Origin: Glomus cerebriforme
Taxonomy: Eukaryota; Glomeromycota; Glomeromycetes; Glomerales; Glomeraceae
DNA length: 44,483 bases
Assembly (NCBI GenBank): GCA_003550305.1
Contig: QKYT01000005.1
Span: forward strand, 251,766-296,248
Direction of reading: 5' to 3'
The notes beneath the pieces are model-generated. The model ran no database searches, was not told the DNA's origin, and worked only from the letters and a program-made list of their open reading frames with translations. Below are positions 33,350 to 43,727 of the stretch, piece by piece (the first letter of the stretch is position 1; each line of letters begins with the position of its first letter). The translations under genes and the position numbers were made by a program.

Positions 33350-34435
33350 ATTTTCACTAAGTTGCCAGAACTTGTGCCATTATCATCTGAATTATCTGGG
33401 TTGTTATTTCCAACCACATCATTATTTTCTAAGTTATGGCTATTTACAACTGTACTGTTATTGCCTAAATTGTGGTTATTTTCAACTGCAATATTATTGC
33501 TTAAGTTGCGACGGTACCGTAGTCATGGATTATTTCTACTTTGGGTTATTTCCAGCCGCACTATTATTACCTAAGCTTGGATTATTACCAGCCACACTAT
33601 GATTATTTCTAATGAATTTTTAAAAGCTTTCATTGAATTGATTTTTCCAGAGGCGTCTAGTTACAAATAAAATCTCATATTATTAATACTCTTTAACATC
33701 AACATCTACATTATTTAGTGTATTTGTATTTTTCTGTTCAACAACTTTCGCACGTGCTCAATCTGGAAAGAAACATACCATTACGTGTTGTTGATAATTC
33801 ATTTAACATACGTGTGTTATTATATTTCATAAATGTCACTTTCCAAACTTTTAGTTTTTGAGAGATTATAATTTGCATCTTTAAACAGCTTTTATGAGTG
33901 CAGATACATATTCTTCAGATTTTATTTGTGCTCTACATTTATAAAAATATAACAATTTTGTTTATTTCCACTAAAATTTAAATCTATTTATCAAAGTTCC
34001 AACATATTTTTCAAGCATCGTTTGTAATTTCCACAAATTTAACACAGTGATTTTCATCATCATTTAAAGAAAAGGTCGTTGCTTTTCAACATAATTTGCC
34101 ATTCAATATTTAATTTTGTATTCCATGTCTTGAGTTGTTCATTTTTACCAATTAATCTTTCTTAGAGTTCCATTTTCATTATTTATCTCATTGGAAGTTT
34201 TAGTTCGGTTCTTAATTTTCATGTTTTATTACTTAAATTTTTATTATTCTACTCGAGATGAAAATTTTTTACTTTCATATTCATCTTTCTCATCATTCCA
34301 GTTTTTGAAAATTTTTCCTAAATTGGTTTCAAGTTGTTTGATTTTATTATCCATTTGCTTTTCTAAATTAGTAAGTATTCTTATTTTATCATTTATCTGA
34401 TTTTCTAAATTGGTGTAAAATTTTATTACTTTTAT
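33350..34435 (-). pseudogene. Coiled-coil protein relic with Asn-rich C-terminal repeats
   Basis: On the minus strand the relic starts with a heptad-like stretch NLENQINDKIRILTNLEKQM, then KIKQLETNLGKIFKNWNDEK (about 34420-34290). It goes on in other frames (LIGKNEQLKTWNTKLNIEWQ) and ends at about 33600-33360 with degenerate repeats of N-N-x-N-L-(G/E)-N-N type, about 12 to 13 residues long (NNHNLGNNSTVVNSHNLENN). Frames are broken many times. The tail repeats recall, without being identical to, the repeats at the end of the neighbouring large gene, so it may be a relic of a related gene. The plus-strand frames at 33362-33602 are shadows. Confidence 0.45.
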
Positions 34436-35014
34436 ATTATTATTTTTATTTTTTGTATATTTTGTACATTTTTTATTATGCTGTAAATCTTAATTTACAA
34501 TTAATTTACAGATATTACATAATTCCAGTTAGAGTATGATTAGAATGTTTAGTATTAACTGTGTACACATGTAAATTTTCATCATTTCAGTACTGTATCT
34601 AAATTAAAAAGTCTAAAATCCTCCGTTTGGAAAAAACTTAATATGTTTCGTTGTATTCTATTTTGAATAAAAAAAATTAGGCAAACTTTTTGGATTGATG
34701 AAATTTTTTGAAAATTAAATTAATGACAAAAGAACTTTCAGTTTCACGAGAAATATAACATCAACTAATACTCTGTAACTCTAGTTTGGAAAAATTACGG
34801 ATATTCTTTGGTTATTATAGTCTTACCGTATTTCCTGTAGGAAAACTTAATGTACGAATTATTTAACATACTTTCAACGTTCTCGGACCAGCTGATCAAA
34901 ACACATAAATAAATATTTATTTCATTTTAAAAAATATCACTCCATCACTCCATTACTTAATAACACAATACAATGAAAAAAAATTTATTACAAATAATGA
35001 AAATAAGATAATAT
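34436..35014. other. 3' flank of the large gene
   Basis: AT-rich with no open frame of note. It separates the coiled-coil relic from the stop codon of the large gene. Confidence 0.4.
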
Positions 35015-38000
35015 CTAAACTTCAGATCCATAATTTAATATTTCTATTCCTTGATTCATAATCATGGTAGTATTTTCAGACCCGAAATTAAATGCTTCTA
35101 ATCCTTGATTTGTAATTTCAGCAGTAGTATCTTCGGATCCACAATTATTTGCTTCAATTCCATGGTTAAATAGCACATTAATGTCTTCTGATCCGATATT
35201 TCTAGTAGTTGCAGCCATATTTTCAAAATTAGCTTGACTTTCTAATAATTCAACCTGTTCTTTATGTTCATATTTCTTTCTTTTAATTTTATCAAAAGTT
35301 TCTTTATGATTTTTTTCAATGATCTTATAATCATCTTCTAATAAAATAATATCTAAATCATCATTTAATAATTCAAAATCAGTTTTCAAATTATTTGCTT
35401 TTAAAATATTTATCATATAATTTCTGAAAAGATTTAATTTTTCTTTGTTGGTATACCTTAATTTAAAAATTTTTTTCCATTTCTTTTTTATATGTTTAAC
35501 CTTAATTTTTAAACAAGATAATAAATATGAGTTATTTTGGTTGTAGCGATTTTCGAAAATCTTTAAATATTCATCATAAATAATTTTTTTCAATTCATAA
35601 ATTCGAGCATTACTTTCAAAATATATCGTGTTTTTAGAATAATGAAGCAAAATTTTTAGTTTTGCGAAAACAGAAATTGCCCAATCTGTATGTTTACTAG
35701 AAATTGAATTTTCCTTTGAAATTATAAATTTAACAAATTCACAAAATTTTCTAAACAATTCTAATTGTGTTAATAAAATATCTGAAATAACCAATTTCAT
35801 TTTCTTTGAAATAGTACTTAATCCGCACAATCCATTTAATTCAATCGCTAAGTCAGCTTCAATTAAGCTTTTAATGACTTCTTGATTTAATTCTTGATCT
35901 GGAATAAATAAAATTTTTTGTAACATTTCGAGTCTTTTTGAAAATGGGATACATGATAATAATCCAACTTTGATCATTCTATTAATTGGATTATTATCAT
36001 GATCATAATGATGAACTAAATTATATATTAAATATTGCTTTGTTCTGTTAGTGGTTTCACATAAAATAATTCGATCATAATTATACTCATTAATCACTGA
36101 TAAAATAATGTGTCGATATCCCAGATAAATTTTTTGTAAAGATTTTGATAGTTTTTGTAATTTATTTTCTTCATATGAATAATCTGATGCGAAACAGTTC
36201 ATATCTCCTGGTCGTAAATGAGTATAAATACATTTTAAATCTAATGTTTTTTTATATTTTTCATATTTTCCTTTTTCACTTATCATTATCTTTGCATTTT
36301 TTATAAAACGTTTAATTTTTATGCAAGATTCTATATATTCAGGTTTAATCATATCTTTTGGAATGAATAAATTTTTGATTCTTTGATCATCAATATTTGT
36401 TCCGTTAATAAAAAATTTAATATCATGATTATTAACGGCTTGAAAAAACTGGAATGGGTCAAGATAATCTATAGTGTGATTAAATTTGCCTTCATTTAAT
36501 TCATCATTAAGAATGACTATAGATTTTCTTGAATAATCTTTAATTAAATCAGTTTCAAATAAATCTAAATGACCCTGTCTTTTAATATTCCAAATAGACA
36601 TTGATAATCCAAGATTTTGACATAAATTATCCCAATAAACAACATCATTTTTAGTGGTATTGGAATTTGCTACAAGTAAAAAATCAGAATCATTATTTGA
36701 TTCGTAACTTGGAAAAACTTCGATATACTTGTTTCGAATTTCAATATCAAATTCTCTATCAGGTAATTCTATAGAACCAATATAAAGTGTGATGGATAGA
36801 TTTGCATCAATAACTGTCGAATGTTGATTTTTTAATGTTCTAACTAATTCACAAAACATATCTTTTGATTGTTGTGCTTCTAATAATGAAATTTCTTGTT
36901 CAAATGTATTCTTTAAACCTTGATTTGTCTTGAATTTTAAACTATTTTTTGGTGACATTTTTTCAATTTTAACTTGAACTTTAATAACTCTCTTTATATC
37001 AGAATTTGAACCAAAATCAATTTGACTGATATTATTTAATCTCCAAGTAATTCTAGTTATATTTTTATATGAAATATCTTGAATTTTAGTATTGGGACAA
37101 ATTTGAATTGGATATTGAATGTTAAATTGTTTTAGTAACGTAAAATTGATTATTTCACGACGGATTCCAAACATTACTGCTCTTAAATTCACCGTTCCAA
37201 GTATATTTAATGGTTTATCATTTGAAGCTTTATTTTGTTGATTGATTTGAAATTCCAAACATATTTCATCATCGCTTTTAATCTGATTTAACATTATATT
37301 CTCAGAACTTTCAATATGTTTAGGTAATTTTAATCTATTATCTCTTGGTAAAGAAATTTCAGTTGAACTTAACAGATTGACAGAAATTTCAACATCATAA
37401 CTGGTTGGAGTCGGCATATCACCTATATTTTTAACTTCAATTCTACGTATAACGATTCGACCTCCAGGTTCATATATTCCACCATCATCATCCGGAATAC
37501 AATCATAATTCACTAAAGTAAATTGATATATTCTATTATATTGTAATATCGAAACAGGCTTTTCACTATTATCAATCACTTGATATAATTGATAATCACA
37601 TTTTTCCAAACAAGATTGATCAATTAAGTAAAGGAGATGCGTATCTTCTTGTGCGATTTTAATATTTATTGATCCAGTAGAAATTGAATTTCTACCATTT
37701 GTATATAAATGAATCCAACCAGATAAGTCCAAACTAAATTGATCATGAATTTTTATTATCCATTCGTTTGTATATTGTAATTCTCCTTGAATTTCAACAT
37801 CACCAACTTTAACATTATTTGATTTTGGTGTAGATATTGTAAGTTGAAAATTACCAGGTTTAATATAATCATTTGGTTGTTGATTATTTAAAGATAAACG
37901 TCCAGCATTTAAATCAAATACCAAATCAAATTTTTTATAAGCATCTTCACGTAATAATGGTAATAAATGGAATGGATATGATTGAATTGGTAATAAGATT

Positions 38001-40069
38001 TTAGGAAATTCTATCGAACCTAATAATAATTTAAAACTAAATGGGTTAAGTGAGGGATTATCATTAATTCTAACTTTGGTTGTTACTAATGAATGCCTTC
38101 CACTCATTAAAGATTCAATTTCATTTATAAATAATCTATTATCTGAAGTATTATTATCTAATGAAGTTATTATAAGACGACCAACTTCTGAAGTTTTACC
38201 AAATTCTATATTACTAATGTTCTTAATTTTCCAAAATAAACTATAACATTCTTCATTCGCAGAAGGATTTCTATAACCTAAATATTCACCCATTTTAATG
38301 GGATATTGAATGGTAATTTCTTGTAATGGAAAATTATTAAAATATTGTAAACTATGATTGATTGATTTAATAGTAACATCAAATGTAATATGATCTTTAA
38401 TACGTAAAGGAGTTTTGTTTTTAAAACCATTTTCATTATTTTTGATAGAAAATTTTAAATTATTNTTTTCCAATNCAAAAGAATTACAACAAGAGATTGA
38501 TTTAGTAATATTAAAAAATGAATTATCAGGAATTATATTACTTGTTGGTGAGAGAGATATATTAATATTTTGATTATTTGGTGAAGGCATTTCACCTTCA
38601 TTAAAAACTGTAATTTTTTCAATAAATCCTTTACAATTTGGTTCGAAAATTTTTGTATCATTTTCTATATAATAAGTAAATTTATCAACCCGAAGTTTAA
38701 AAGGTGTAGAATATTTATTTAANTTGTTATTAATTNTATTAATTGTTTGAAAATTCCAATTAATTTTGTTACTTCTATCATCAAAAGTATTTGCTATCAA
38801 AGCAAATATATGAGATTCATTTTCGTCTGTGGTAATCTTTACATTACATCGTTTCGGGGAAGTTTTTTGTGTAATGTAGATATAAGCATTTTTATCAAAA
38901 TTAAAATCATGATTCAACTCAATTGTAGTACCATTACCAAATTTAATTAAACCTTTTGCAGAATATTTTTTATTATCTGTTCTTGACAATGATAAATCAA
39001 TTAGACCATTATCATTAAGTAATGAAAGATTAGAACCATTAAAATTTGTACAATCATTTTTCGTTACATCAAGGAATAAATGTGGTATATCTTTTGCTAA
39101 TGGTGGCTGAATTGTAAATTTACGAGTTTGAATTGATTTGAGATTATTGGGTTGACCGAAACTATTACCAATTTGTAAAGTGACGGTAAATTTTTGGATC
39201 TCATTATTATTTTGATCAAGTAAAAGTTTACTTGTAATTTGTATCGAACCATTTGCTTTTAAGTATTTAATTTCTTGATTGTCAATTTCAATGCCAGTTG
39301 ATTCACCTCTGGTTAATTTGGTTCTAATCAATCGCCTATCTTGACTATCTTGACCAAAATCTAAATTACTAATATTATTAACGAACCAAAATACTTCATA
39401 TTGNAAACCACCAGGAGAACGAATGGATACTACTTCACTTATATTAATGGGTTGTTGAATAACGAAAGAAATTGGCTGATTTACTAAGATTTGTACAGGT
39501 CTTTCAATCTTTGTCATTGTTGCTATAAATTGATTTAAATTTATAGGTACTAATAATGGCATTCCATCGTTTACAAATTTTGGATCATTAATTTTTATTG
39601 TCATTCTTTGATCATTCTTAATATATTCTGACATACCACNTNNNAAGTTTAAGGGTGCATTAATCTTTGANCTATTGTTAATCCATTGATTATAANCNTT
39701 AAGTTCGATTCTAATAGGAGTATATTTTGGCGTTGGACATCCTGTGTTAAAAATTNNCATNTTAACTTTAATTGAACTTCCAGGTTCAATTATTCCATAA
39801 TTATTTTGTGTTTCACATGAAGTCGAATAAAGTTNTAATTCACAAAATTTNGCATTTCTACGTTCCCAATAACCGTATTCATTTATAACACCATATTCGG
39901 AAGTGCCAATTGATCCATTACGTCCACTATATAATACAACTGTAGGGGAATATCCATTACNTCCACTAGCTCCCCTTTTTCCTCCAGGTCTACTATGATG
40001 GACGGTTTTTTCAGGTGTAATTAATCTAGGTTCAGCAGGTTCAATTAATCTAGTATTATTATAATCCAT
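35015..40069 (-). CDS. Very large triple-repeat protein (main open frame)
   Basis: This is a single open frame of 1684 codons. Three tandem units of about 380-400 residues are visible from motifs returning at the same spacing: a (I/V)xNxG(x)(M/T)P(T/S)P motif near residues 104, 486 and 885, and a W-(x)-N-N-I-S-(N/Q)-(L/I)-(D/E)-F-G-x-x-S motif near 238, 618 and 1015. Both lie in beta-rich, Asn-rich sequence. From about 1116 the sequence changes to a helical region (DFLLVANSNTTKN, KNAKIMISEKGKYEKYKK) that runs to about 1620. The C-terminus has four starts of an 18-19 residue repeat beginning GSE(D/N). There is no membrane segment, so it is probably cytoplasmic. It looks like a glycine-rich/DUF-type family of these fungi (possibly DUF7932, from memory). 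Upstream exons joined to it carry a frameshift and a stop, and about 18 single unknown bases lie at 38465-39961. Whether it is translated from this ATG is open. Confidence 0.7.
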   Translation of the reverse strand: MDYNNTRLIEPAEPRLITPEKTVHHSRPGGKRGASGXNGYSPTVVLYSGRNGSIGTSEYGVINEYGYWERRNXKFCELXLYSTSCETQNNYGIIEPGSSIKVXMXIFNTGCPTPKYTPIRIELXXYNQWINNXSKINAPLNXXXGMSEYIKNDQRMTIKINDPKFVNDGMPLLVPINLNQFIATMTKIERPVQILVNQPISFVIQQPINISEVVSIRSPGGXQYEVFWFVNNISNLDFGQDSQDRRLIRTKLTRGESTGIEIDNQEIKYLKANGSIQITSKLLLDQNNNEIQKFTVTLQIGNSFGQPNNLKSIQTRKFTIQPPLAKDIPHLFLDVTKNDCTNFNGSNLSLLNDNGLIDLSLSRTDNKKYSAKGLIKFGNGTTIELNHDFNFDKNAYIYITQKTSPKRCNVKITTDENESHIFALIANTFDDRSNKINWNFQTINXINNXLNKYSTPFKLRVDKFTYYIENDTKIFEPNCKGFIEKITVFNEGEMPSPNNQNINISLSPTSNIIPDNSFFNITKSISCCNSFXLEXNNLKFSIKNNENGFKNKTPLRIKDHITFDVTIKSINHSLQYFNNFPLQEITIQYPIKMGEYLGYRNPSANEECYSLFWKIKNISNIEFGKTSEVGRLIITSLDNNTSDNRLFINEIESLMSGRHSLVTTKVRINDNPSLNPFSFKLLLGSIEFPKILLPIQSYPFHLLPLLREDAYKKFDLVFDLNAGRLSLNNQQPNDYIKPGNFQLTISTPKSNNVKVGDVEIQGELQYTNEWIIKIHDQFSLDLSGWIHLYTNGRNSISTGSINIKIAQEDTHLLYLIDQSCLEKCDYQLYQVIDNSEKPVSILQYNRIYQFTLVNYDCIPDDDGGIYEPGGRIVIRRIEVKNIGDMPTPTSYDVEISVNLLSSTEISLPRDNRLKLPKHIESSENIMLNQIKSDDEICLEFQINQQNKASNDKPLNILGTVNLRAVMFGIRREIINFTLLKQFNIQYPIQICPNTKIQDISYKNITRITWRLNNISQIDFGSNSDIKRVIKVQVKIEKMSPKNSLKFKTNQGLKNTFEQEISLLEAQQSKDMFCELVRTLKNQHSTVIDANLSITLYIGSIELPDREFDIEIRNKYIEVFPSYESNNDSDFLLVANSNTTKNDVVYWDNLCQNLGLSMSIWNIKRQGHLDLFETDLIKDYSRKSIVILNDELNEGKFNHTIDYLDPFQFFQAVNNHDIKFFINGTNIDDQRIKNLFIPKDMIKPEYIESCIKIKRFIKNAKIMISEKGKYEKYKKTLDLKCIYTHLRPGDMNCFASDYSYEENKLQKLSKSLQKIYLGYRHIILSVINEYNYDRIILCETTNRTKQYLIYNLVHHYDHDNNPINRMIKVGLLSCIPFSKRLEMLQKILFIPDQELNQEVIKSLIEADLAIELNGLCGLSTISKKMKLVISDILLTQLELFRKFCEFVKFIISKENSISSKHTDWAISVFAKLKILLHYSKNTIYFESNARIYELKKIIYDEYLKIFENRYNQNNSYLLSCLKIKVKHIKKKWKKIFKLRYTNKEKLNLFRNYMINILKANNLKTDFELLNDDLDIILLEDDYKIIEKNHKETFDKIKRKKYEHKEQVELLESQANFENMAATTRNIGSEDINVLFNHGIEANNCGSEDTTAEITNQGLEAFNFGSENTTMIMNQGIEILNYGSEV

Positions 40070-40081
40070 AGGATTTATTCT

Positions 40082-40788
40082 TTAAGTGGTTAATGCATTA
40101 CTACTTGGATATTCATATACTGCGGGTATTGTTTCTGTCCAAGAATATGACTTTCCTCCTCTTCCTCCACTTCCATGATACCCACGTGCACCACCACCGC
40201 CTGATACATCGAAATTACCAATTAACATTAATAAATGAGCATCGTATTCACTTACGGATATTTTAATATGACCACCATTTCCATCATTACCTCCTGAACT
40301 TCCTCGTCCTCCATTACCACCTGCACCACCTGAGCCACCATCTGTTCCATCTGAATATTTTGTTGCATTAGTTCCGTCAATGCCCTTGCGACCACCTATT
40401 TAAATAATTTTTAAATGTTTTTTTTTTACAATAAAATAATATGATAAATATATAATTAAACATACCTGTACCATTTCCACCTATTCCTCCATTTCCTCCG
40501 TGACCTCCTCTAGAAATAAAATAAAAATATCCAGCTTTACCAAGATAATAATTTTTATTAATATATTCCACATGACCTTTTGAATGAGTTTTTGTACCAC
40601 TAATATTAATTAACATGACCAGGTTTATTTGAATATGGAACGGATGATAAGGTAACTTGTATGTTTCCACCATTTGAACCTGAGCCAGCTTGATCTGCGT
40701 CACCACCTTTGTATCCACACTTAATCCCATTAGTCCCATTAGACGCATTATGTCCATTAGAACCTGATGCATCAATTGTAACATACAT
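40082..40788 (-). pseudogene. Glycine-rich 5' exons of the large gene, disrupted
   Basis: Proposed exon 1 runs 40788-40466 and exon 2 starts at 40395, joined by a GT-AG intron (donor GTATG, acceptor AATAG). Exon 1 starts MYVTIDASGSNGHN and is rich in Gly, Asn and Ser. It shifts frame near 40613, probably by loss of two bases, and continues as INISGTKTHSKGHVEYINKN to GGHGGNGGIGGNG. Exon 2 gives GGSGGAGGNGGRGSSGGN and a (V/I)SEYDAHLLMLIG stretch. It then hits an in-frame TAA at 40084-40082, five codons before the ATG at 40069 in the same frame. The sequence is therefore one gene with two lesions, or the upstream part is a decayed leader and translation begins at 40069. Confidence 0.65.
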
Positions 40789-41900
40789 TTATATGTATTT
40801 ATATTATCACAATCAATTTTTTTTTTAATTTAATTTTTTTTTTTACAAAAGGAAAAAATAATTAGAACTCGTTATATAAGTAACTTCTAAATGATTAACC
40901 AAATTAGTCTTTTCATTTGTTTTTGCATTTCACAAATCAAATTTTAAACCTAATATAGAAAAAACAATGTAAATCTTTTGTCAAAAAAGAATCGGCTAAT
41001 TGTGTGTTTCCGAATTAAATGTGACAAAATCACAAGAGTCACGAGATCATTATACACAAAGATCTTACCATAAAGGTCGCCATTTACGGTATATTCATGA
41101 TAAATTTTTTCTTTTCTCCATTTTTTTTCTCCCCTTTTCATTTTATAAAAATTTATTTTAATATTTTGAGAAGTTTATTAATTAATAAAGTTAAATATTA
41201 TTTTGCTAACAACATAACTTCATATGTAAAATATTATTATCATAAAGTTAGAAATATTTTTATTAACTAAAAATTTTATAATAGGCGCGTTTTCACAACA
41301 TAATTTCAGCACTTTGGTCATAATAAACAGGCGAAAAATGGCTAATAGAAGTTATTAATAAGGTATGTGAATACCTATACATTAATTTTTCATGGGTTTG
41401 ATATTGAGATTTTTTATATATTAGATTTCATGAGACTAAATAGCATAATATCTAATAAAATTATCTAATAAAATTTTAATATTTTAAAAATATACAAAAG
41501 TACAAAAATTTTTTACACAAAAATAATCATTCTTGAACCAATCATATTTAAGGAGAGGGGTCTAGGATAAGGGTGCTCTACCATAAAAAATTCACAGTCA
41601 CGTAACAGTGAAAATAATTGTCATTGATTCACGCCCTGATAGTAACTCAAAATTACTATTTACAGTCACGTCCAGTGTATAGTAATTTCACAATGATAAT
41701 TTAAAACTGACTGCAACATCGTCAAGACCTTCTGCTGATAATAAAAATATCATAATATTATTCTATGAAAACGCTTTCAATAAATTGATACGTATACGAC
41801 TTAGTTCTTTGTAAATACTTTGGAGATGGAAAGTTCCCTATTGCTAGTATGCTGCTTCAAGGAGAACATTTATTGAGATAGAAAGAACATGTTCAAAATT
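40789..41900. other. Intergenic region upstream of the large gene
   Basis: AT-rich. Diverged inverted motifs (TTCACAGTCACG, AGTAATTTCACAATG) at about 41600-41710 may be a decayed repeat. The minus frame at 40950-41141 shows no protein character. Confidence 0.35.
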
Positions 41901-41904
41901 GGTG

Positions 41905-42470
41905 ATAATGTAAGAAAAATTAACCAAGTTTTTAGAATTTATTTATAATGAAATGTTTTTAATGTTCGATATGATCGGATTAGATGATAATAATAATAAA
42001 AGTGTTAAAATGATAAGAGATTTTTTTTTGAAGAGTAAGATTCCATTAAACTATATAATTATGCTGTATTAAAGAAAAGAAACCAGACTTGTCGAAGATG
42101 AAGATCATTTGGTTGAAATATATAAAGAAATTTCATCATCATCACTAATAGTGGAACAGAATGATCAAGAATGAGGAAAACGTGAGAGTAACGTTAGAAA
42201 TTATTGTAAAAAAAATGAAAACACTAAGGTTGATTCAAGACAGAATGCAGAAAATCTTAAAAATTTATTAAAAATTTGGATATAAGAATATTAAATTATA
42301 GGTTCGTTCTTAGCAAATTCCAAAAGATTGAGAGTGACTCAGTTTGTCAACTGGCTACTTCCATTATTTACTATTTATCAGAAAAGGAAATCGTTATACT
42401 TTTGATCTTGTTTGCAATGCCGCAGGTAATTATTAAGTTTGTAGTGTTAATTTCTAAAGTTTGAATATTT
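41905..42470 (+). pseudogene. Unidentified coding relic
   Basis: Stretches such as KFLEFIYNEMFLMFDMIGLD and SVKMIRDFFLKSKIPLNYII (about 41930-42065), then EIYKEISSSSLIVEQND (about 42115-42170) and FQKIESDSVCQLATSIIYYL (about 42312-42375), read like protein in changing frames. No family is certain. A frame of 62 codons at 42276-42464 is one surviving piece. Confidence 0.33.
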
Positions 42471-42589
42471 CATGATTTTTATAAATAAGAATCAAAAAAA
42501 AATTTATGATGAAATTTTCAAAATTTCGAATCGTATTATATGATCGTCACAATTTGACTATCCGAATATAGTTAAGCAACATTTCACGT

Positions 42590-43544
42590 CACCCCATTCA
42601 GGTGATCATCAAAGGTTATAACCTTATGATTTATGTATCAAGTGCATAGGTTATATCCTTCTATGGTCCGCCCATGGTCCATCATTAAATGTCACGTGCC
42701 CAATTTTTTAATTCTGGCCCAAATTGGCGCATTAAAGAACACGTAATATGCGCTAGTGCCAGCGCATGTAACAGATGAATAATTTTCCTATGTAATATGC
42801 GTTAGTGCTGGGCGCAAGTTACCAGGCGTAATATGCGTTTGTGCCAGAGCAAGTTACTGAGCGTAACATGCATTAGTGACAGCGCAGGTTACCAGTCGTA
42901 ACATGCGTTAGTGATAGCATGTTACGTCTGGTAATTTGCGCTATTACTAACGCATGTTACGTTCAGTAACATGCGCTCAAACTTTTGAATACAAGTTTTT
43001 AATAGTTGTGTGTTGGAATTGAACCAACAAATAACAAAAATTTGCAAAGAAAAGAAAGACTAACGCATGTTACGTCTGGTAATTTGCGCTGACACAAACG
43101 CATATTACACCCAGTAACATGCGCTGACACAAAACGCATGTTACGCTCAATAACTTGCTCTGGCACAAAACGCATGTTACGCTCAATAACTTGCTCTGGC
43201 ACAAAACGCATGTTACGCTCAATAACTTGCTCTGGCACAAAACGTATATTACGCTCAATAACTTGCTCTAGCACAAACGCATGTTACGCTCAGTAACTTG
43301 CTCTGGCACAAACGCATATTACGCCTGGTAACTTGCGCCCAGAACTAACGCATATTACATAGGAAAATTATTCATCTGTTACATGCGCTGGCACTAGCGC
43401 ATATTACGTGTTCTTTAATGCGCCAATTTGGGCCAGAATTAAAAAATTGGGCACGTGACATTTAATGATGTAGAAGGATATAACCTATGCACTTGATACA
43501 TAAATCATAAGGTTATAACCTTTGATGATCACCCGAATGGGGTG
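42590..43544. mobile_element. Fold-back DNA element with minisatellite arms and 8-bp target duplication
   Basis: This 955-bp element is flanked by perfect 8-bp direct repeats TTTCACGT (42582-42589 and 43545-43552). The ends are CACCCCATTCAGGTGATCAT and the near-perfect inverse closing with CACCCGAATGGGGTG. Inverted arms of at least 240 bases are almost identical (GGTTATAACC, CACGTAATATGCGCTAGTG, AACAGATGAATAATTTTCC), except for a 16-base extra block in the left arm (about 42665-42681). Toward the centre both arms carry a 35-36-bp unit, with more copies on the right. The 8-bp duplication fits hAT or MULE elements, and long arms favour MULE or a fold-back type. There is no transposase. The 91-codon minus frame at 42999-43274 is the translation of the 36-bp repeats. 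Confidence 0.88.
43070..43340 (+). repeat. 36-bp minisatellite in the right arm
   Basis: The unit is about CGCATGTTACGCTCAATAAC plus TTGCTCTGGCACAAAA. There are three identical copies in a row and four or more diverged ones, including CGTATATTACGCTCAATAAC and CGCATATTACGCCTGGTAAC. The left arm holds only about three or four diverged inverse units. Because 36 is a multiple of three, a spurious reading frame with a 12-residue period runs through it. Confidence 0.9.
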
Positions 43545-43644
43545 TTTCACGTATCGCGAGCTTTTCATGTGTTTTGTCGCAGTAAAGTTAATGACGATAA
43601 ATTTGGTTAGTGTCCGAAAAAAAATTTTATTTTTTTTTTTGGAC

Positions 43645-43668
43645 TATAAAATTAAGTGGACTTAATTT
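43645..43668 (+). promoter_or_regulatory. TATAAA with adjoining palindrome upstream of kinase 2
   Basis: TATAAA at 43645-43650 lies about 80 bases upstream of the kinase ATG. It overlaps a perfect dyad, AAATTAAGT-GG-ACTTAATTT (43649-43668). A TATA box joined to a dyad suggests a core promoter with a dimer binding site. This is inferred from position and symmetry. Confidence 0.4.
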
Positions 43669-43727
43669 AAAAATTTTTTTTCAACATATTATAATTGCTA
43701 ACTTCGATTTAAAATATAAAAATAATC

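Noticed and set aside
40592..40615. A 20-base GT-AG stretch that would restore the frame as an intron
   Set aside because: Far shorter than the other introns in the window (about 70-110 nt) and too short for splicing; a small deletion is more likely.
42999..43274. Minus-strand frame with a 12-residue repeat (VPEQVIERNMRF)
   Set aside because: An exact translation of the 36-bp minisatellite in the fold-back element; a second frame is open as well (43070-43258), as expected for a repeat with a multiple-of-three period.
43070..43340. Regularly spaced repeats as a possible CRISPR-like array
   Set aside because: Units abut without unique spacers, the array sits inside a transposon and the genome is eukaryotic.
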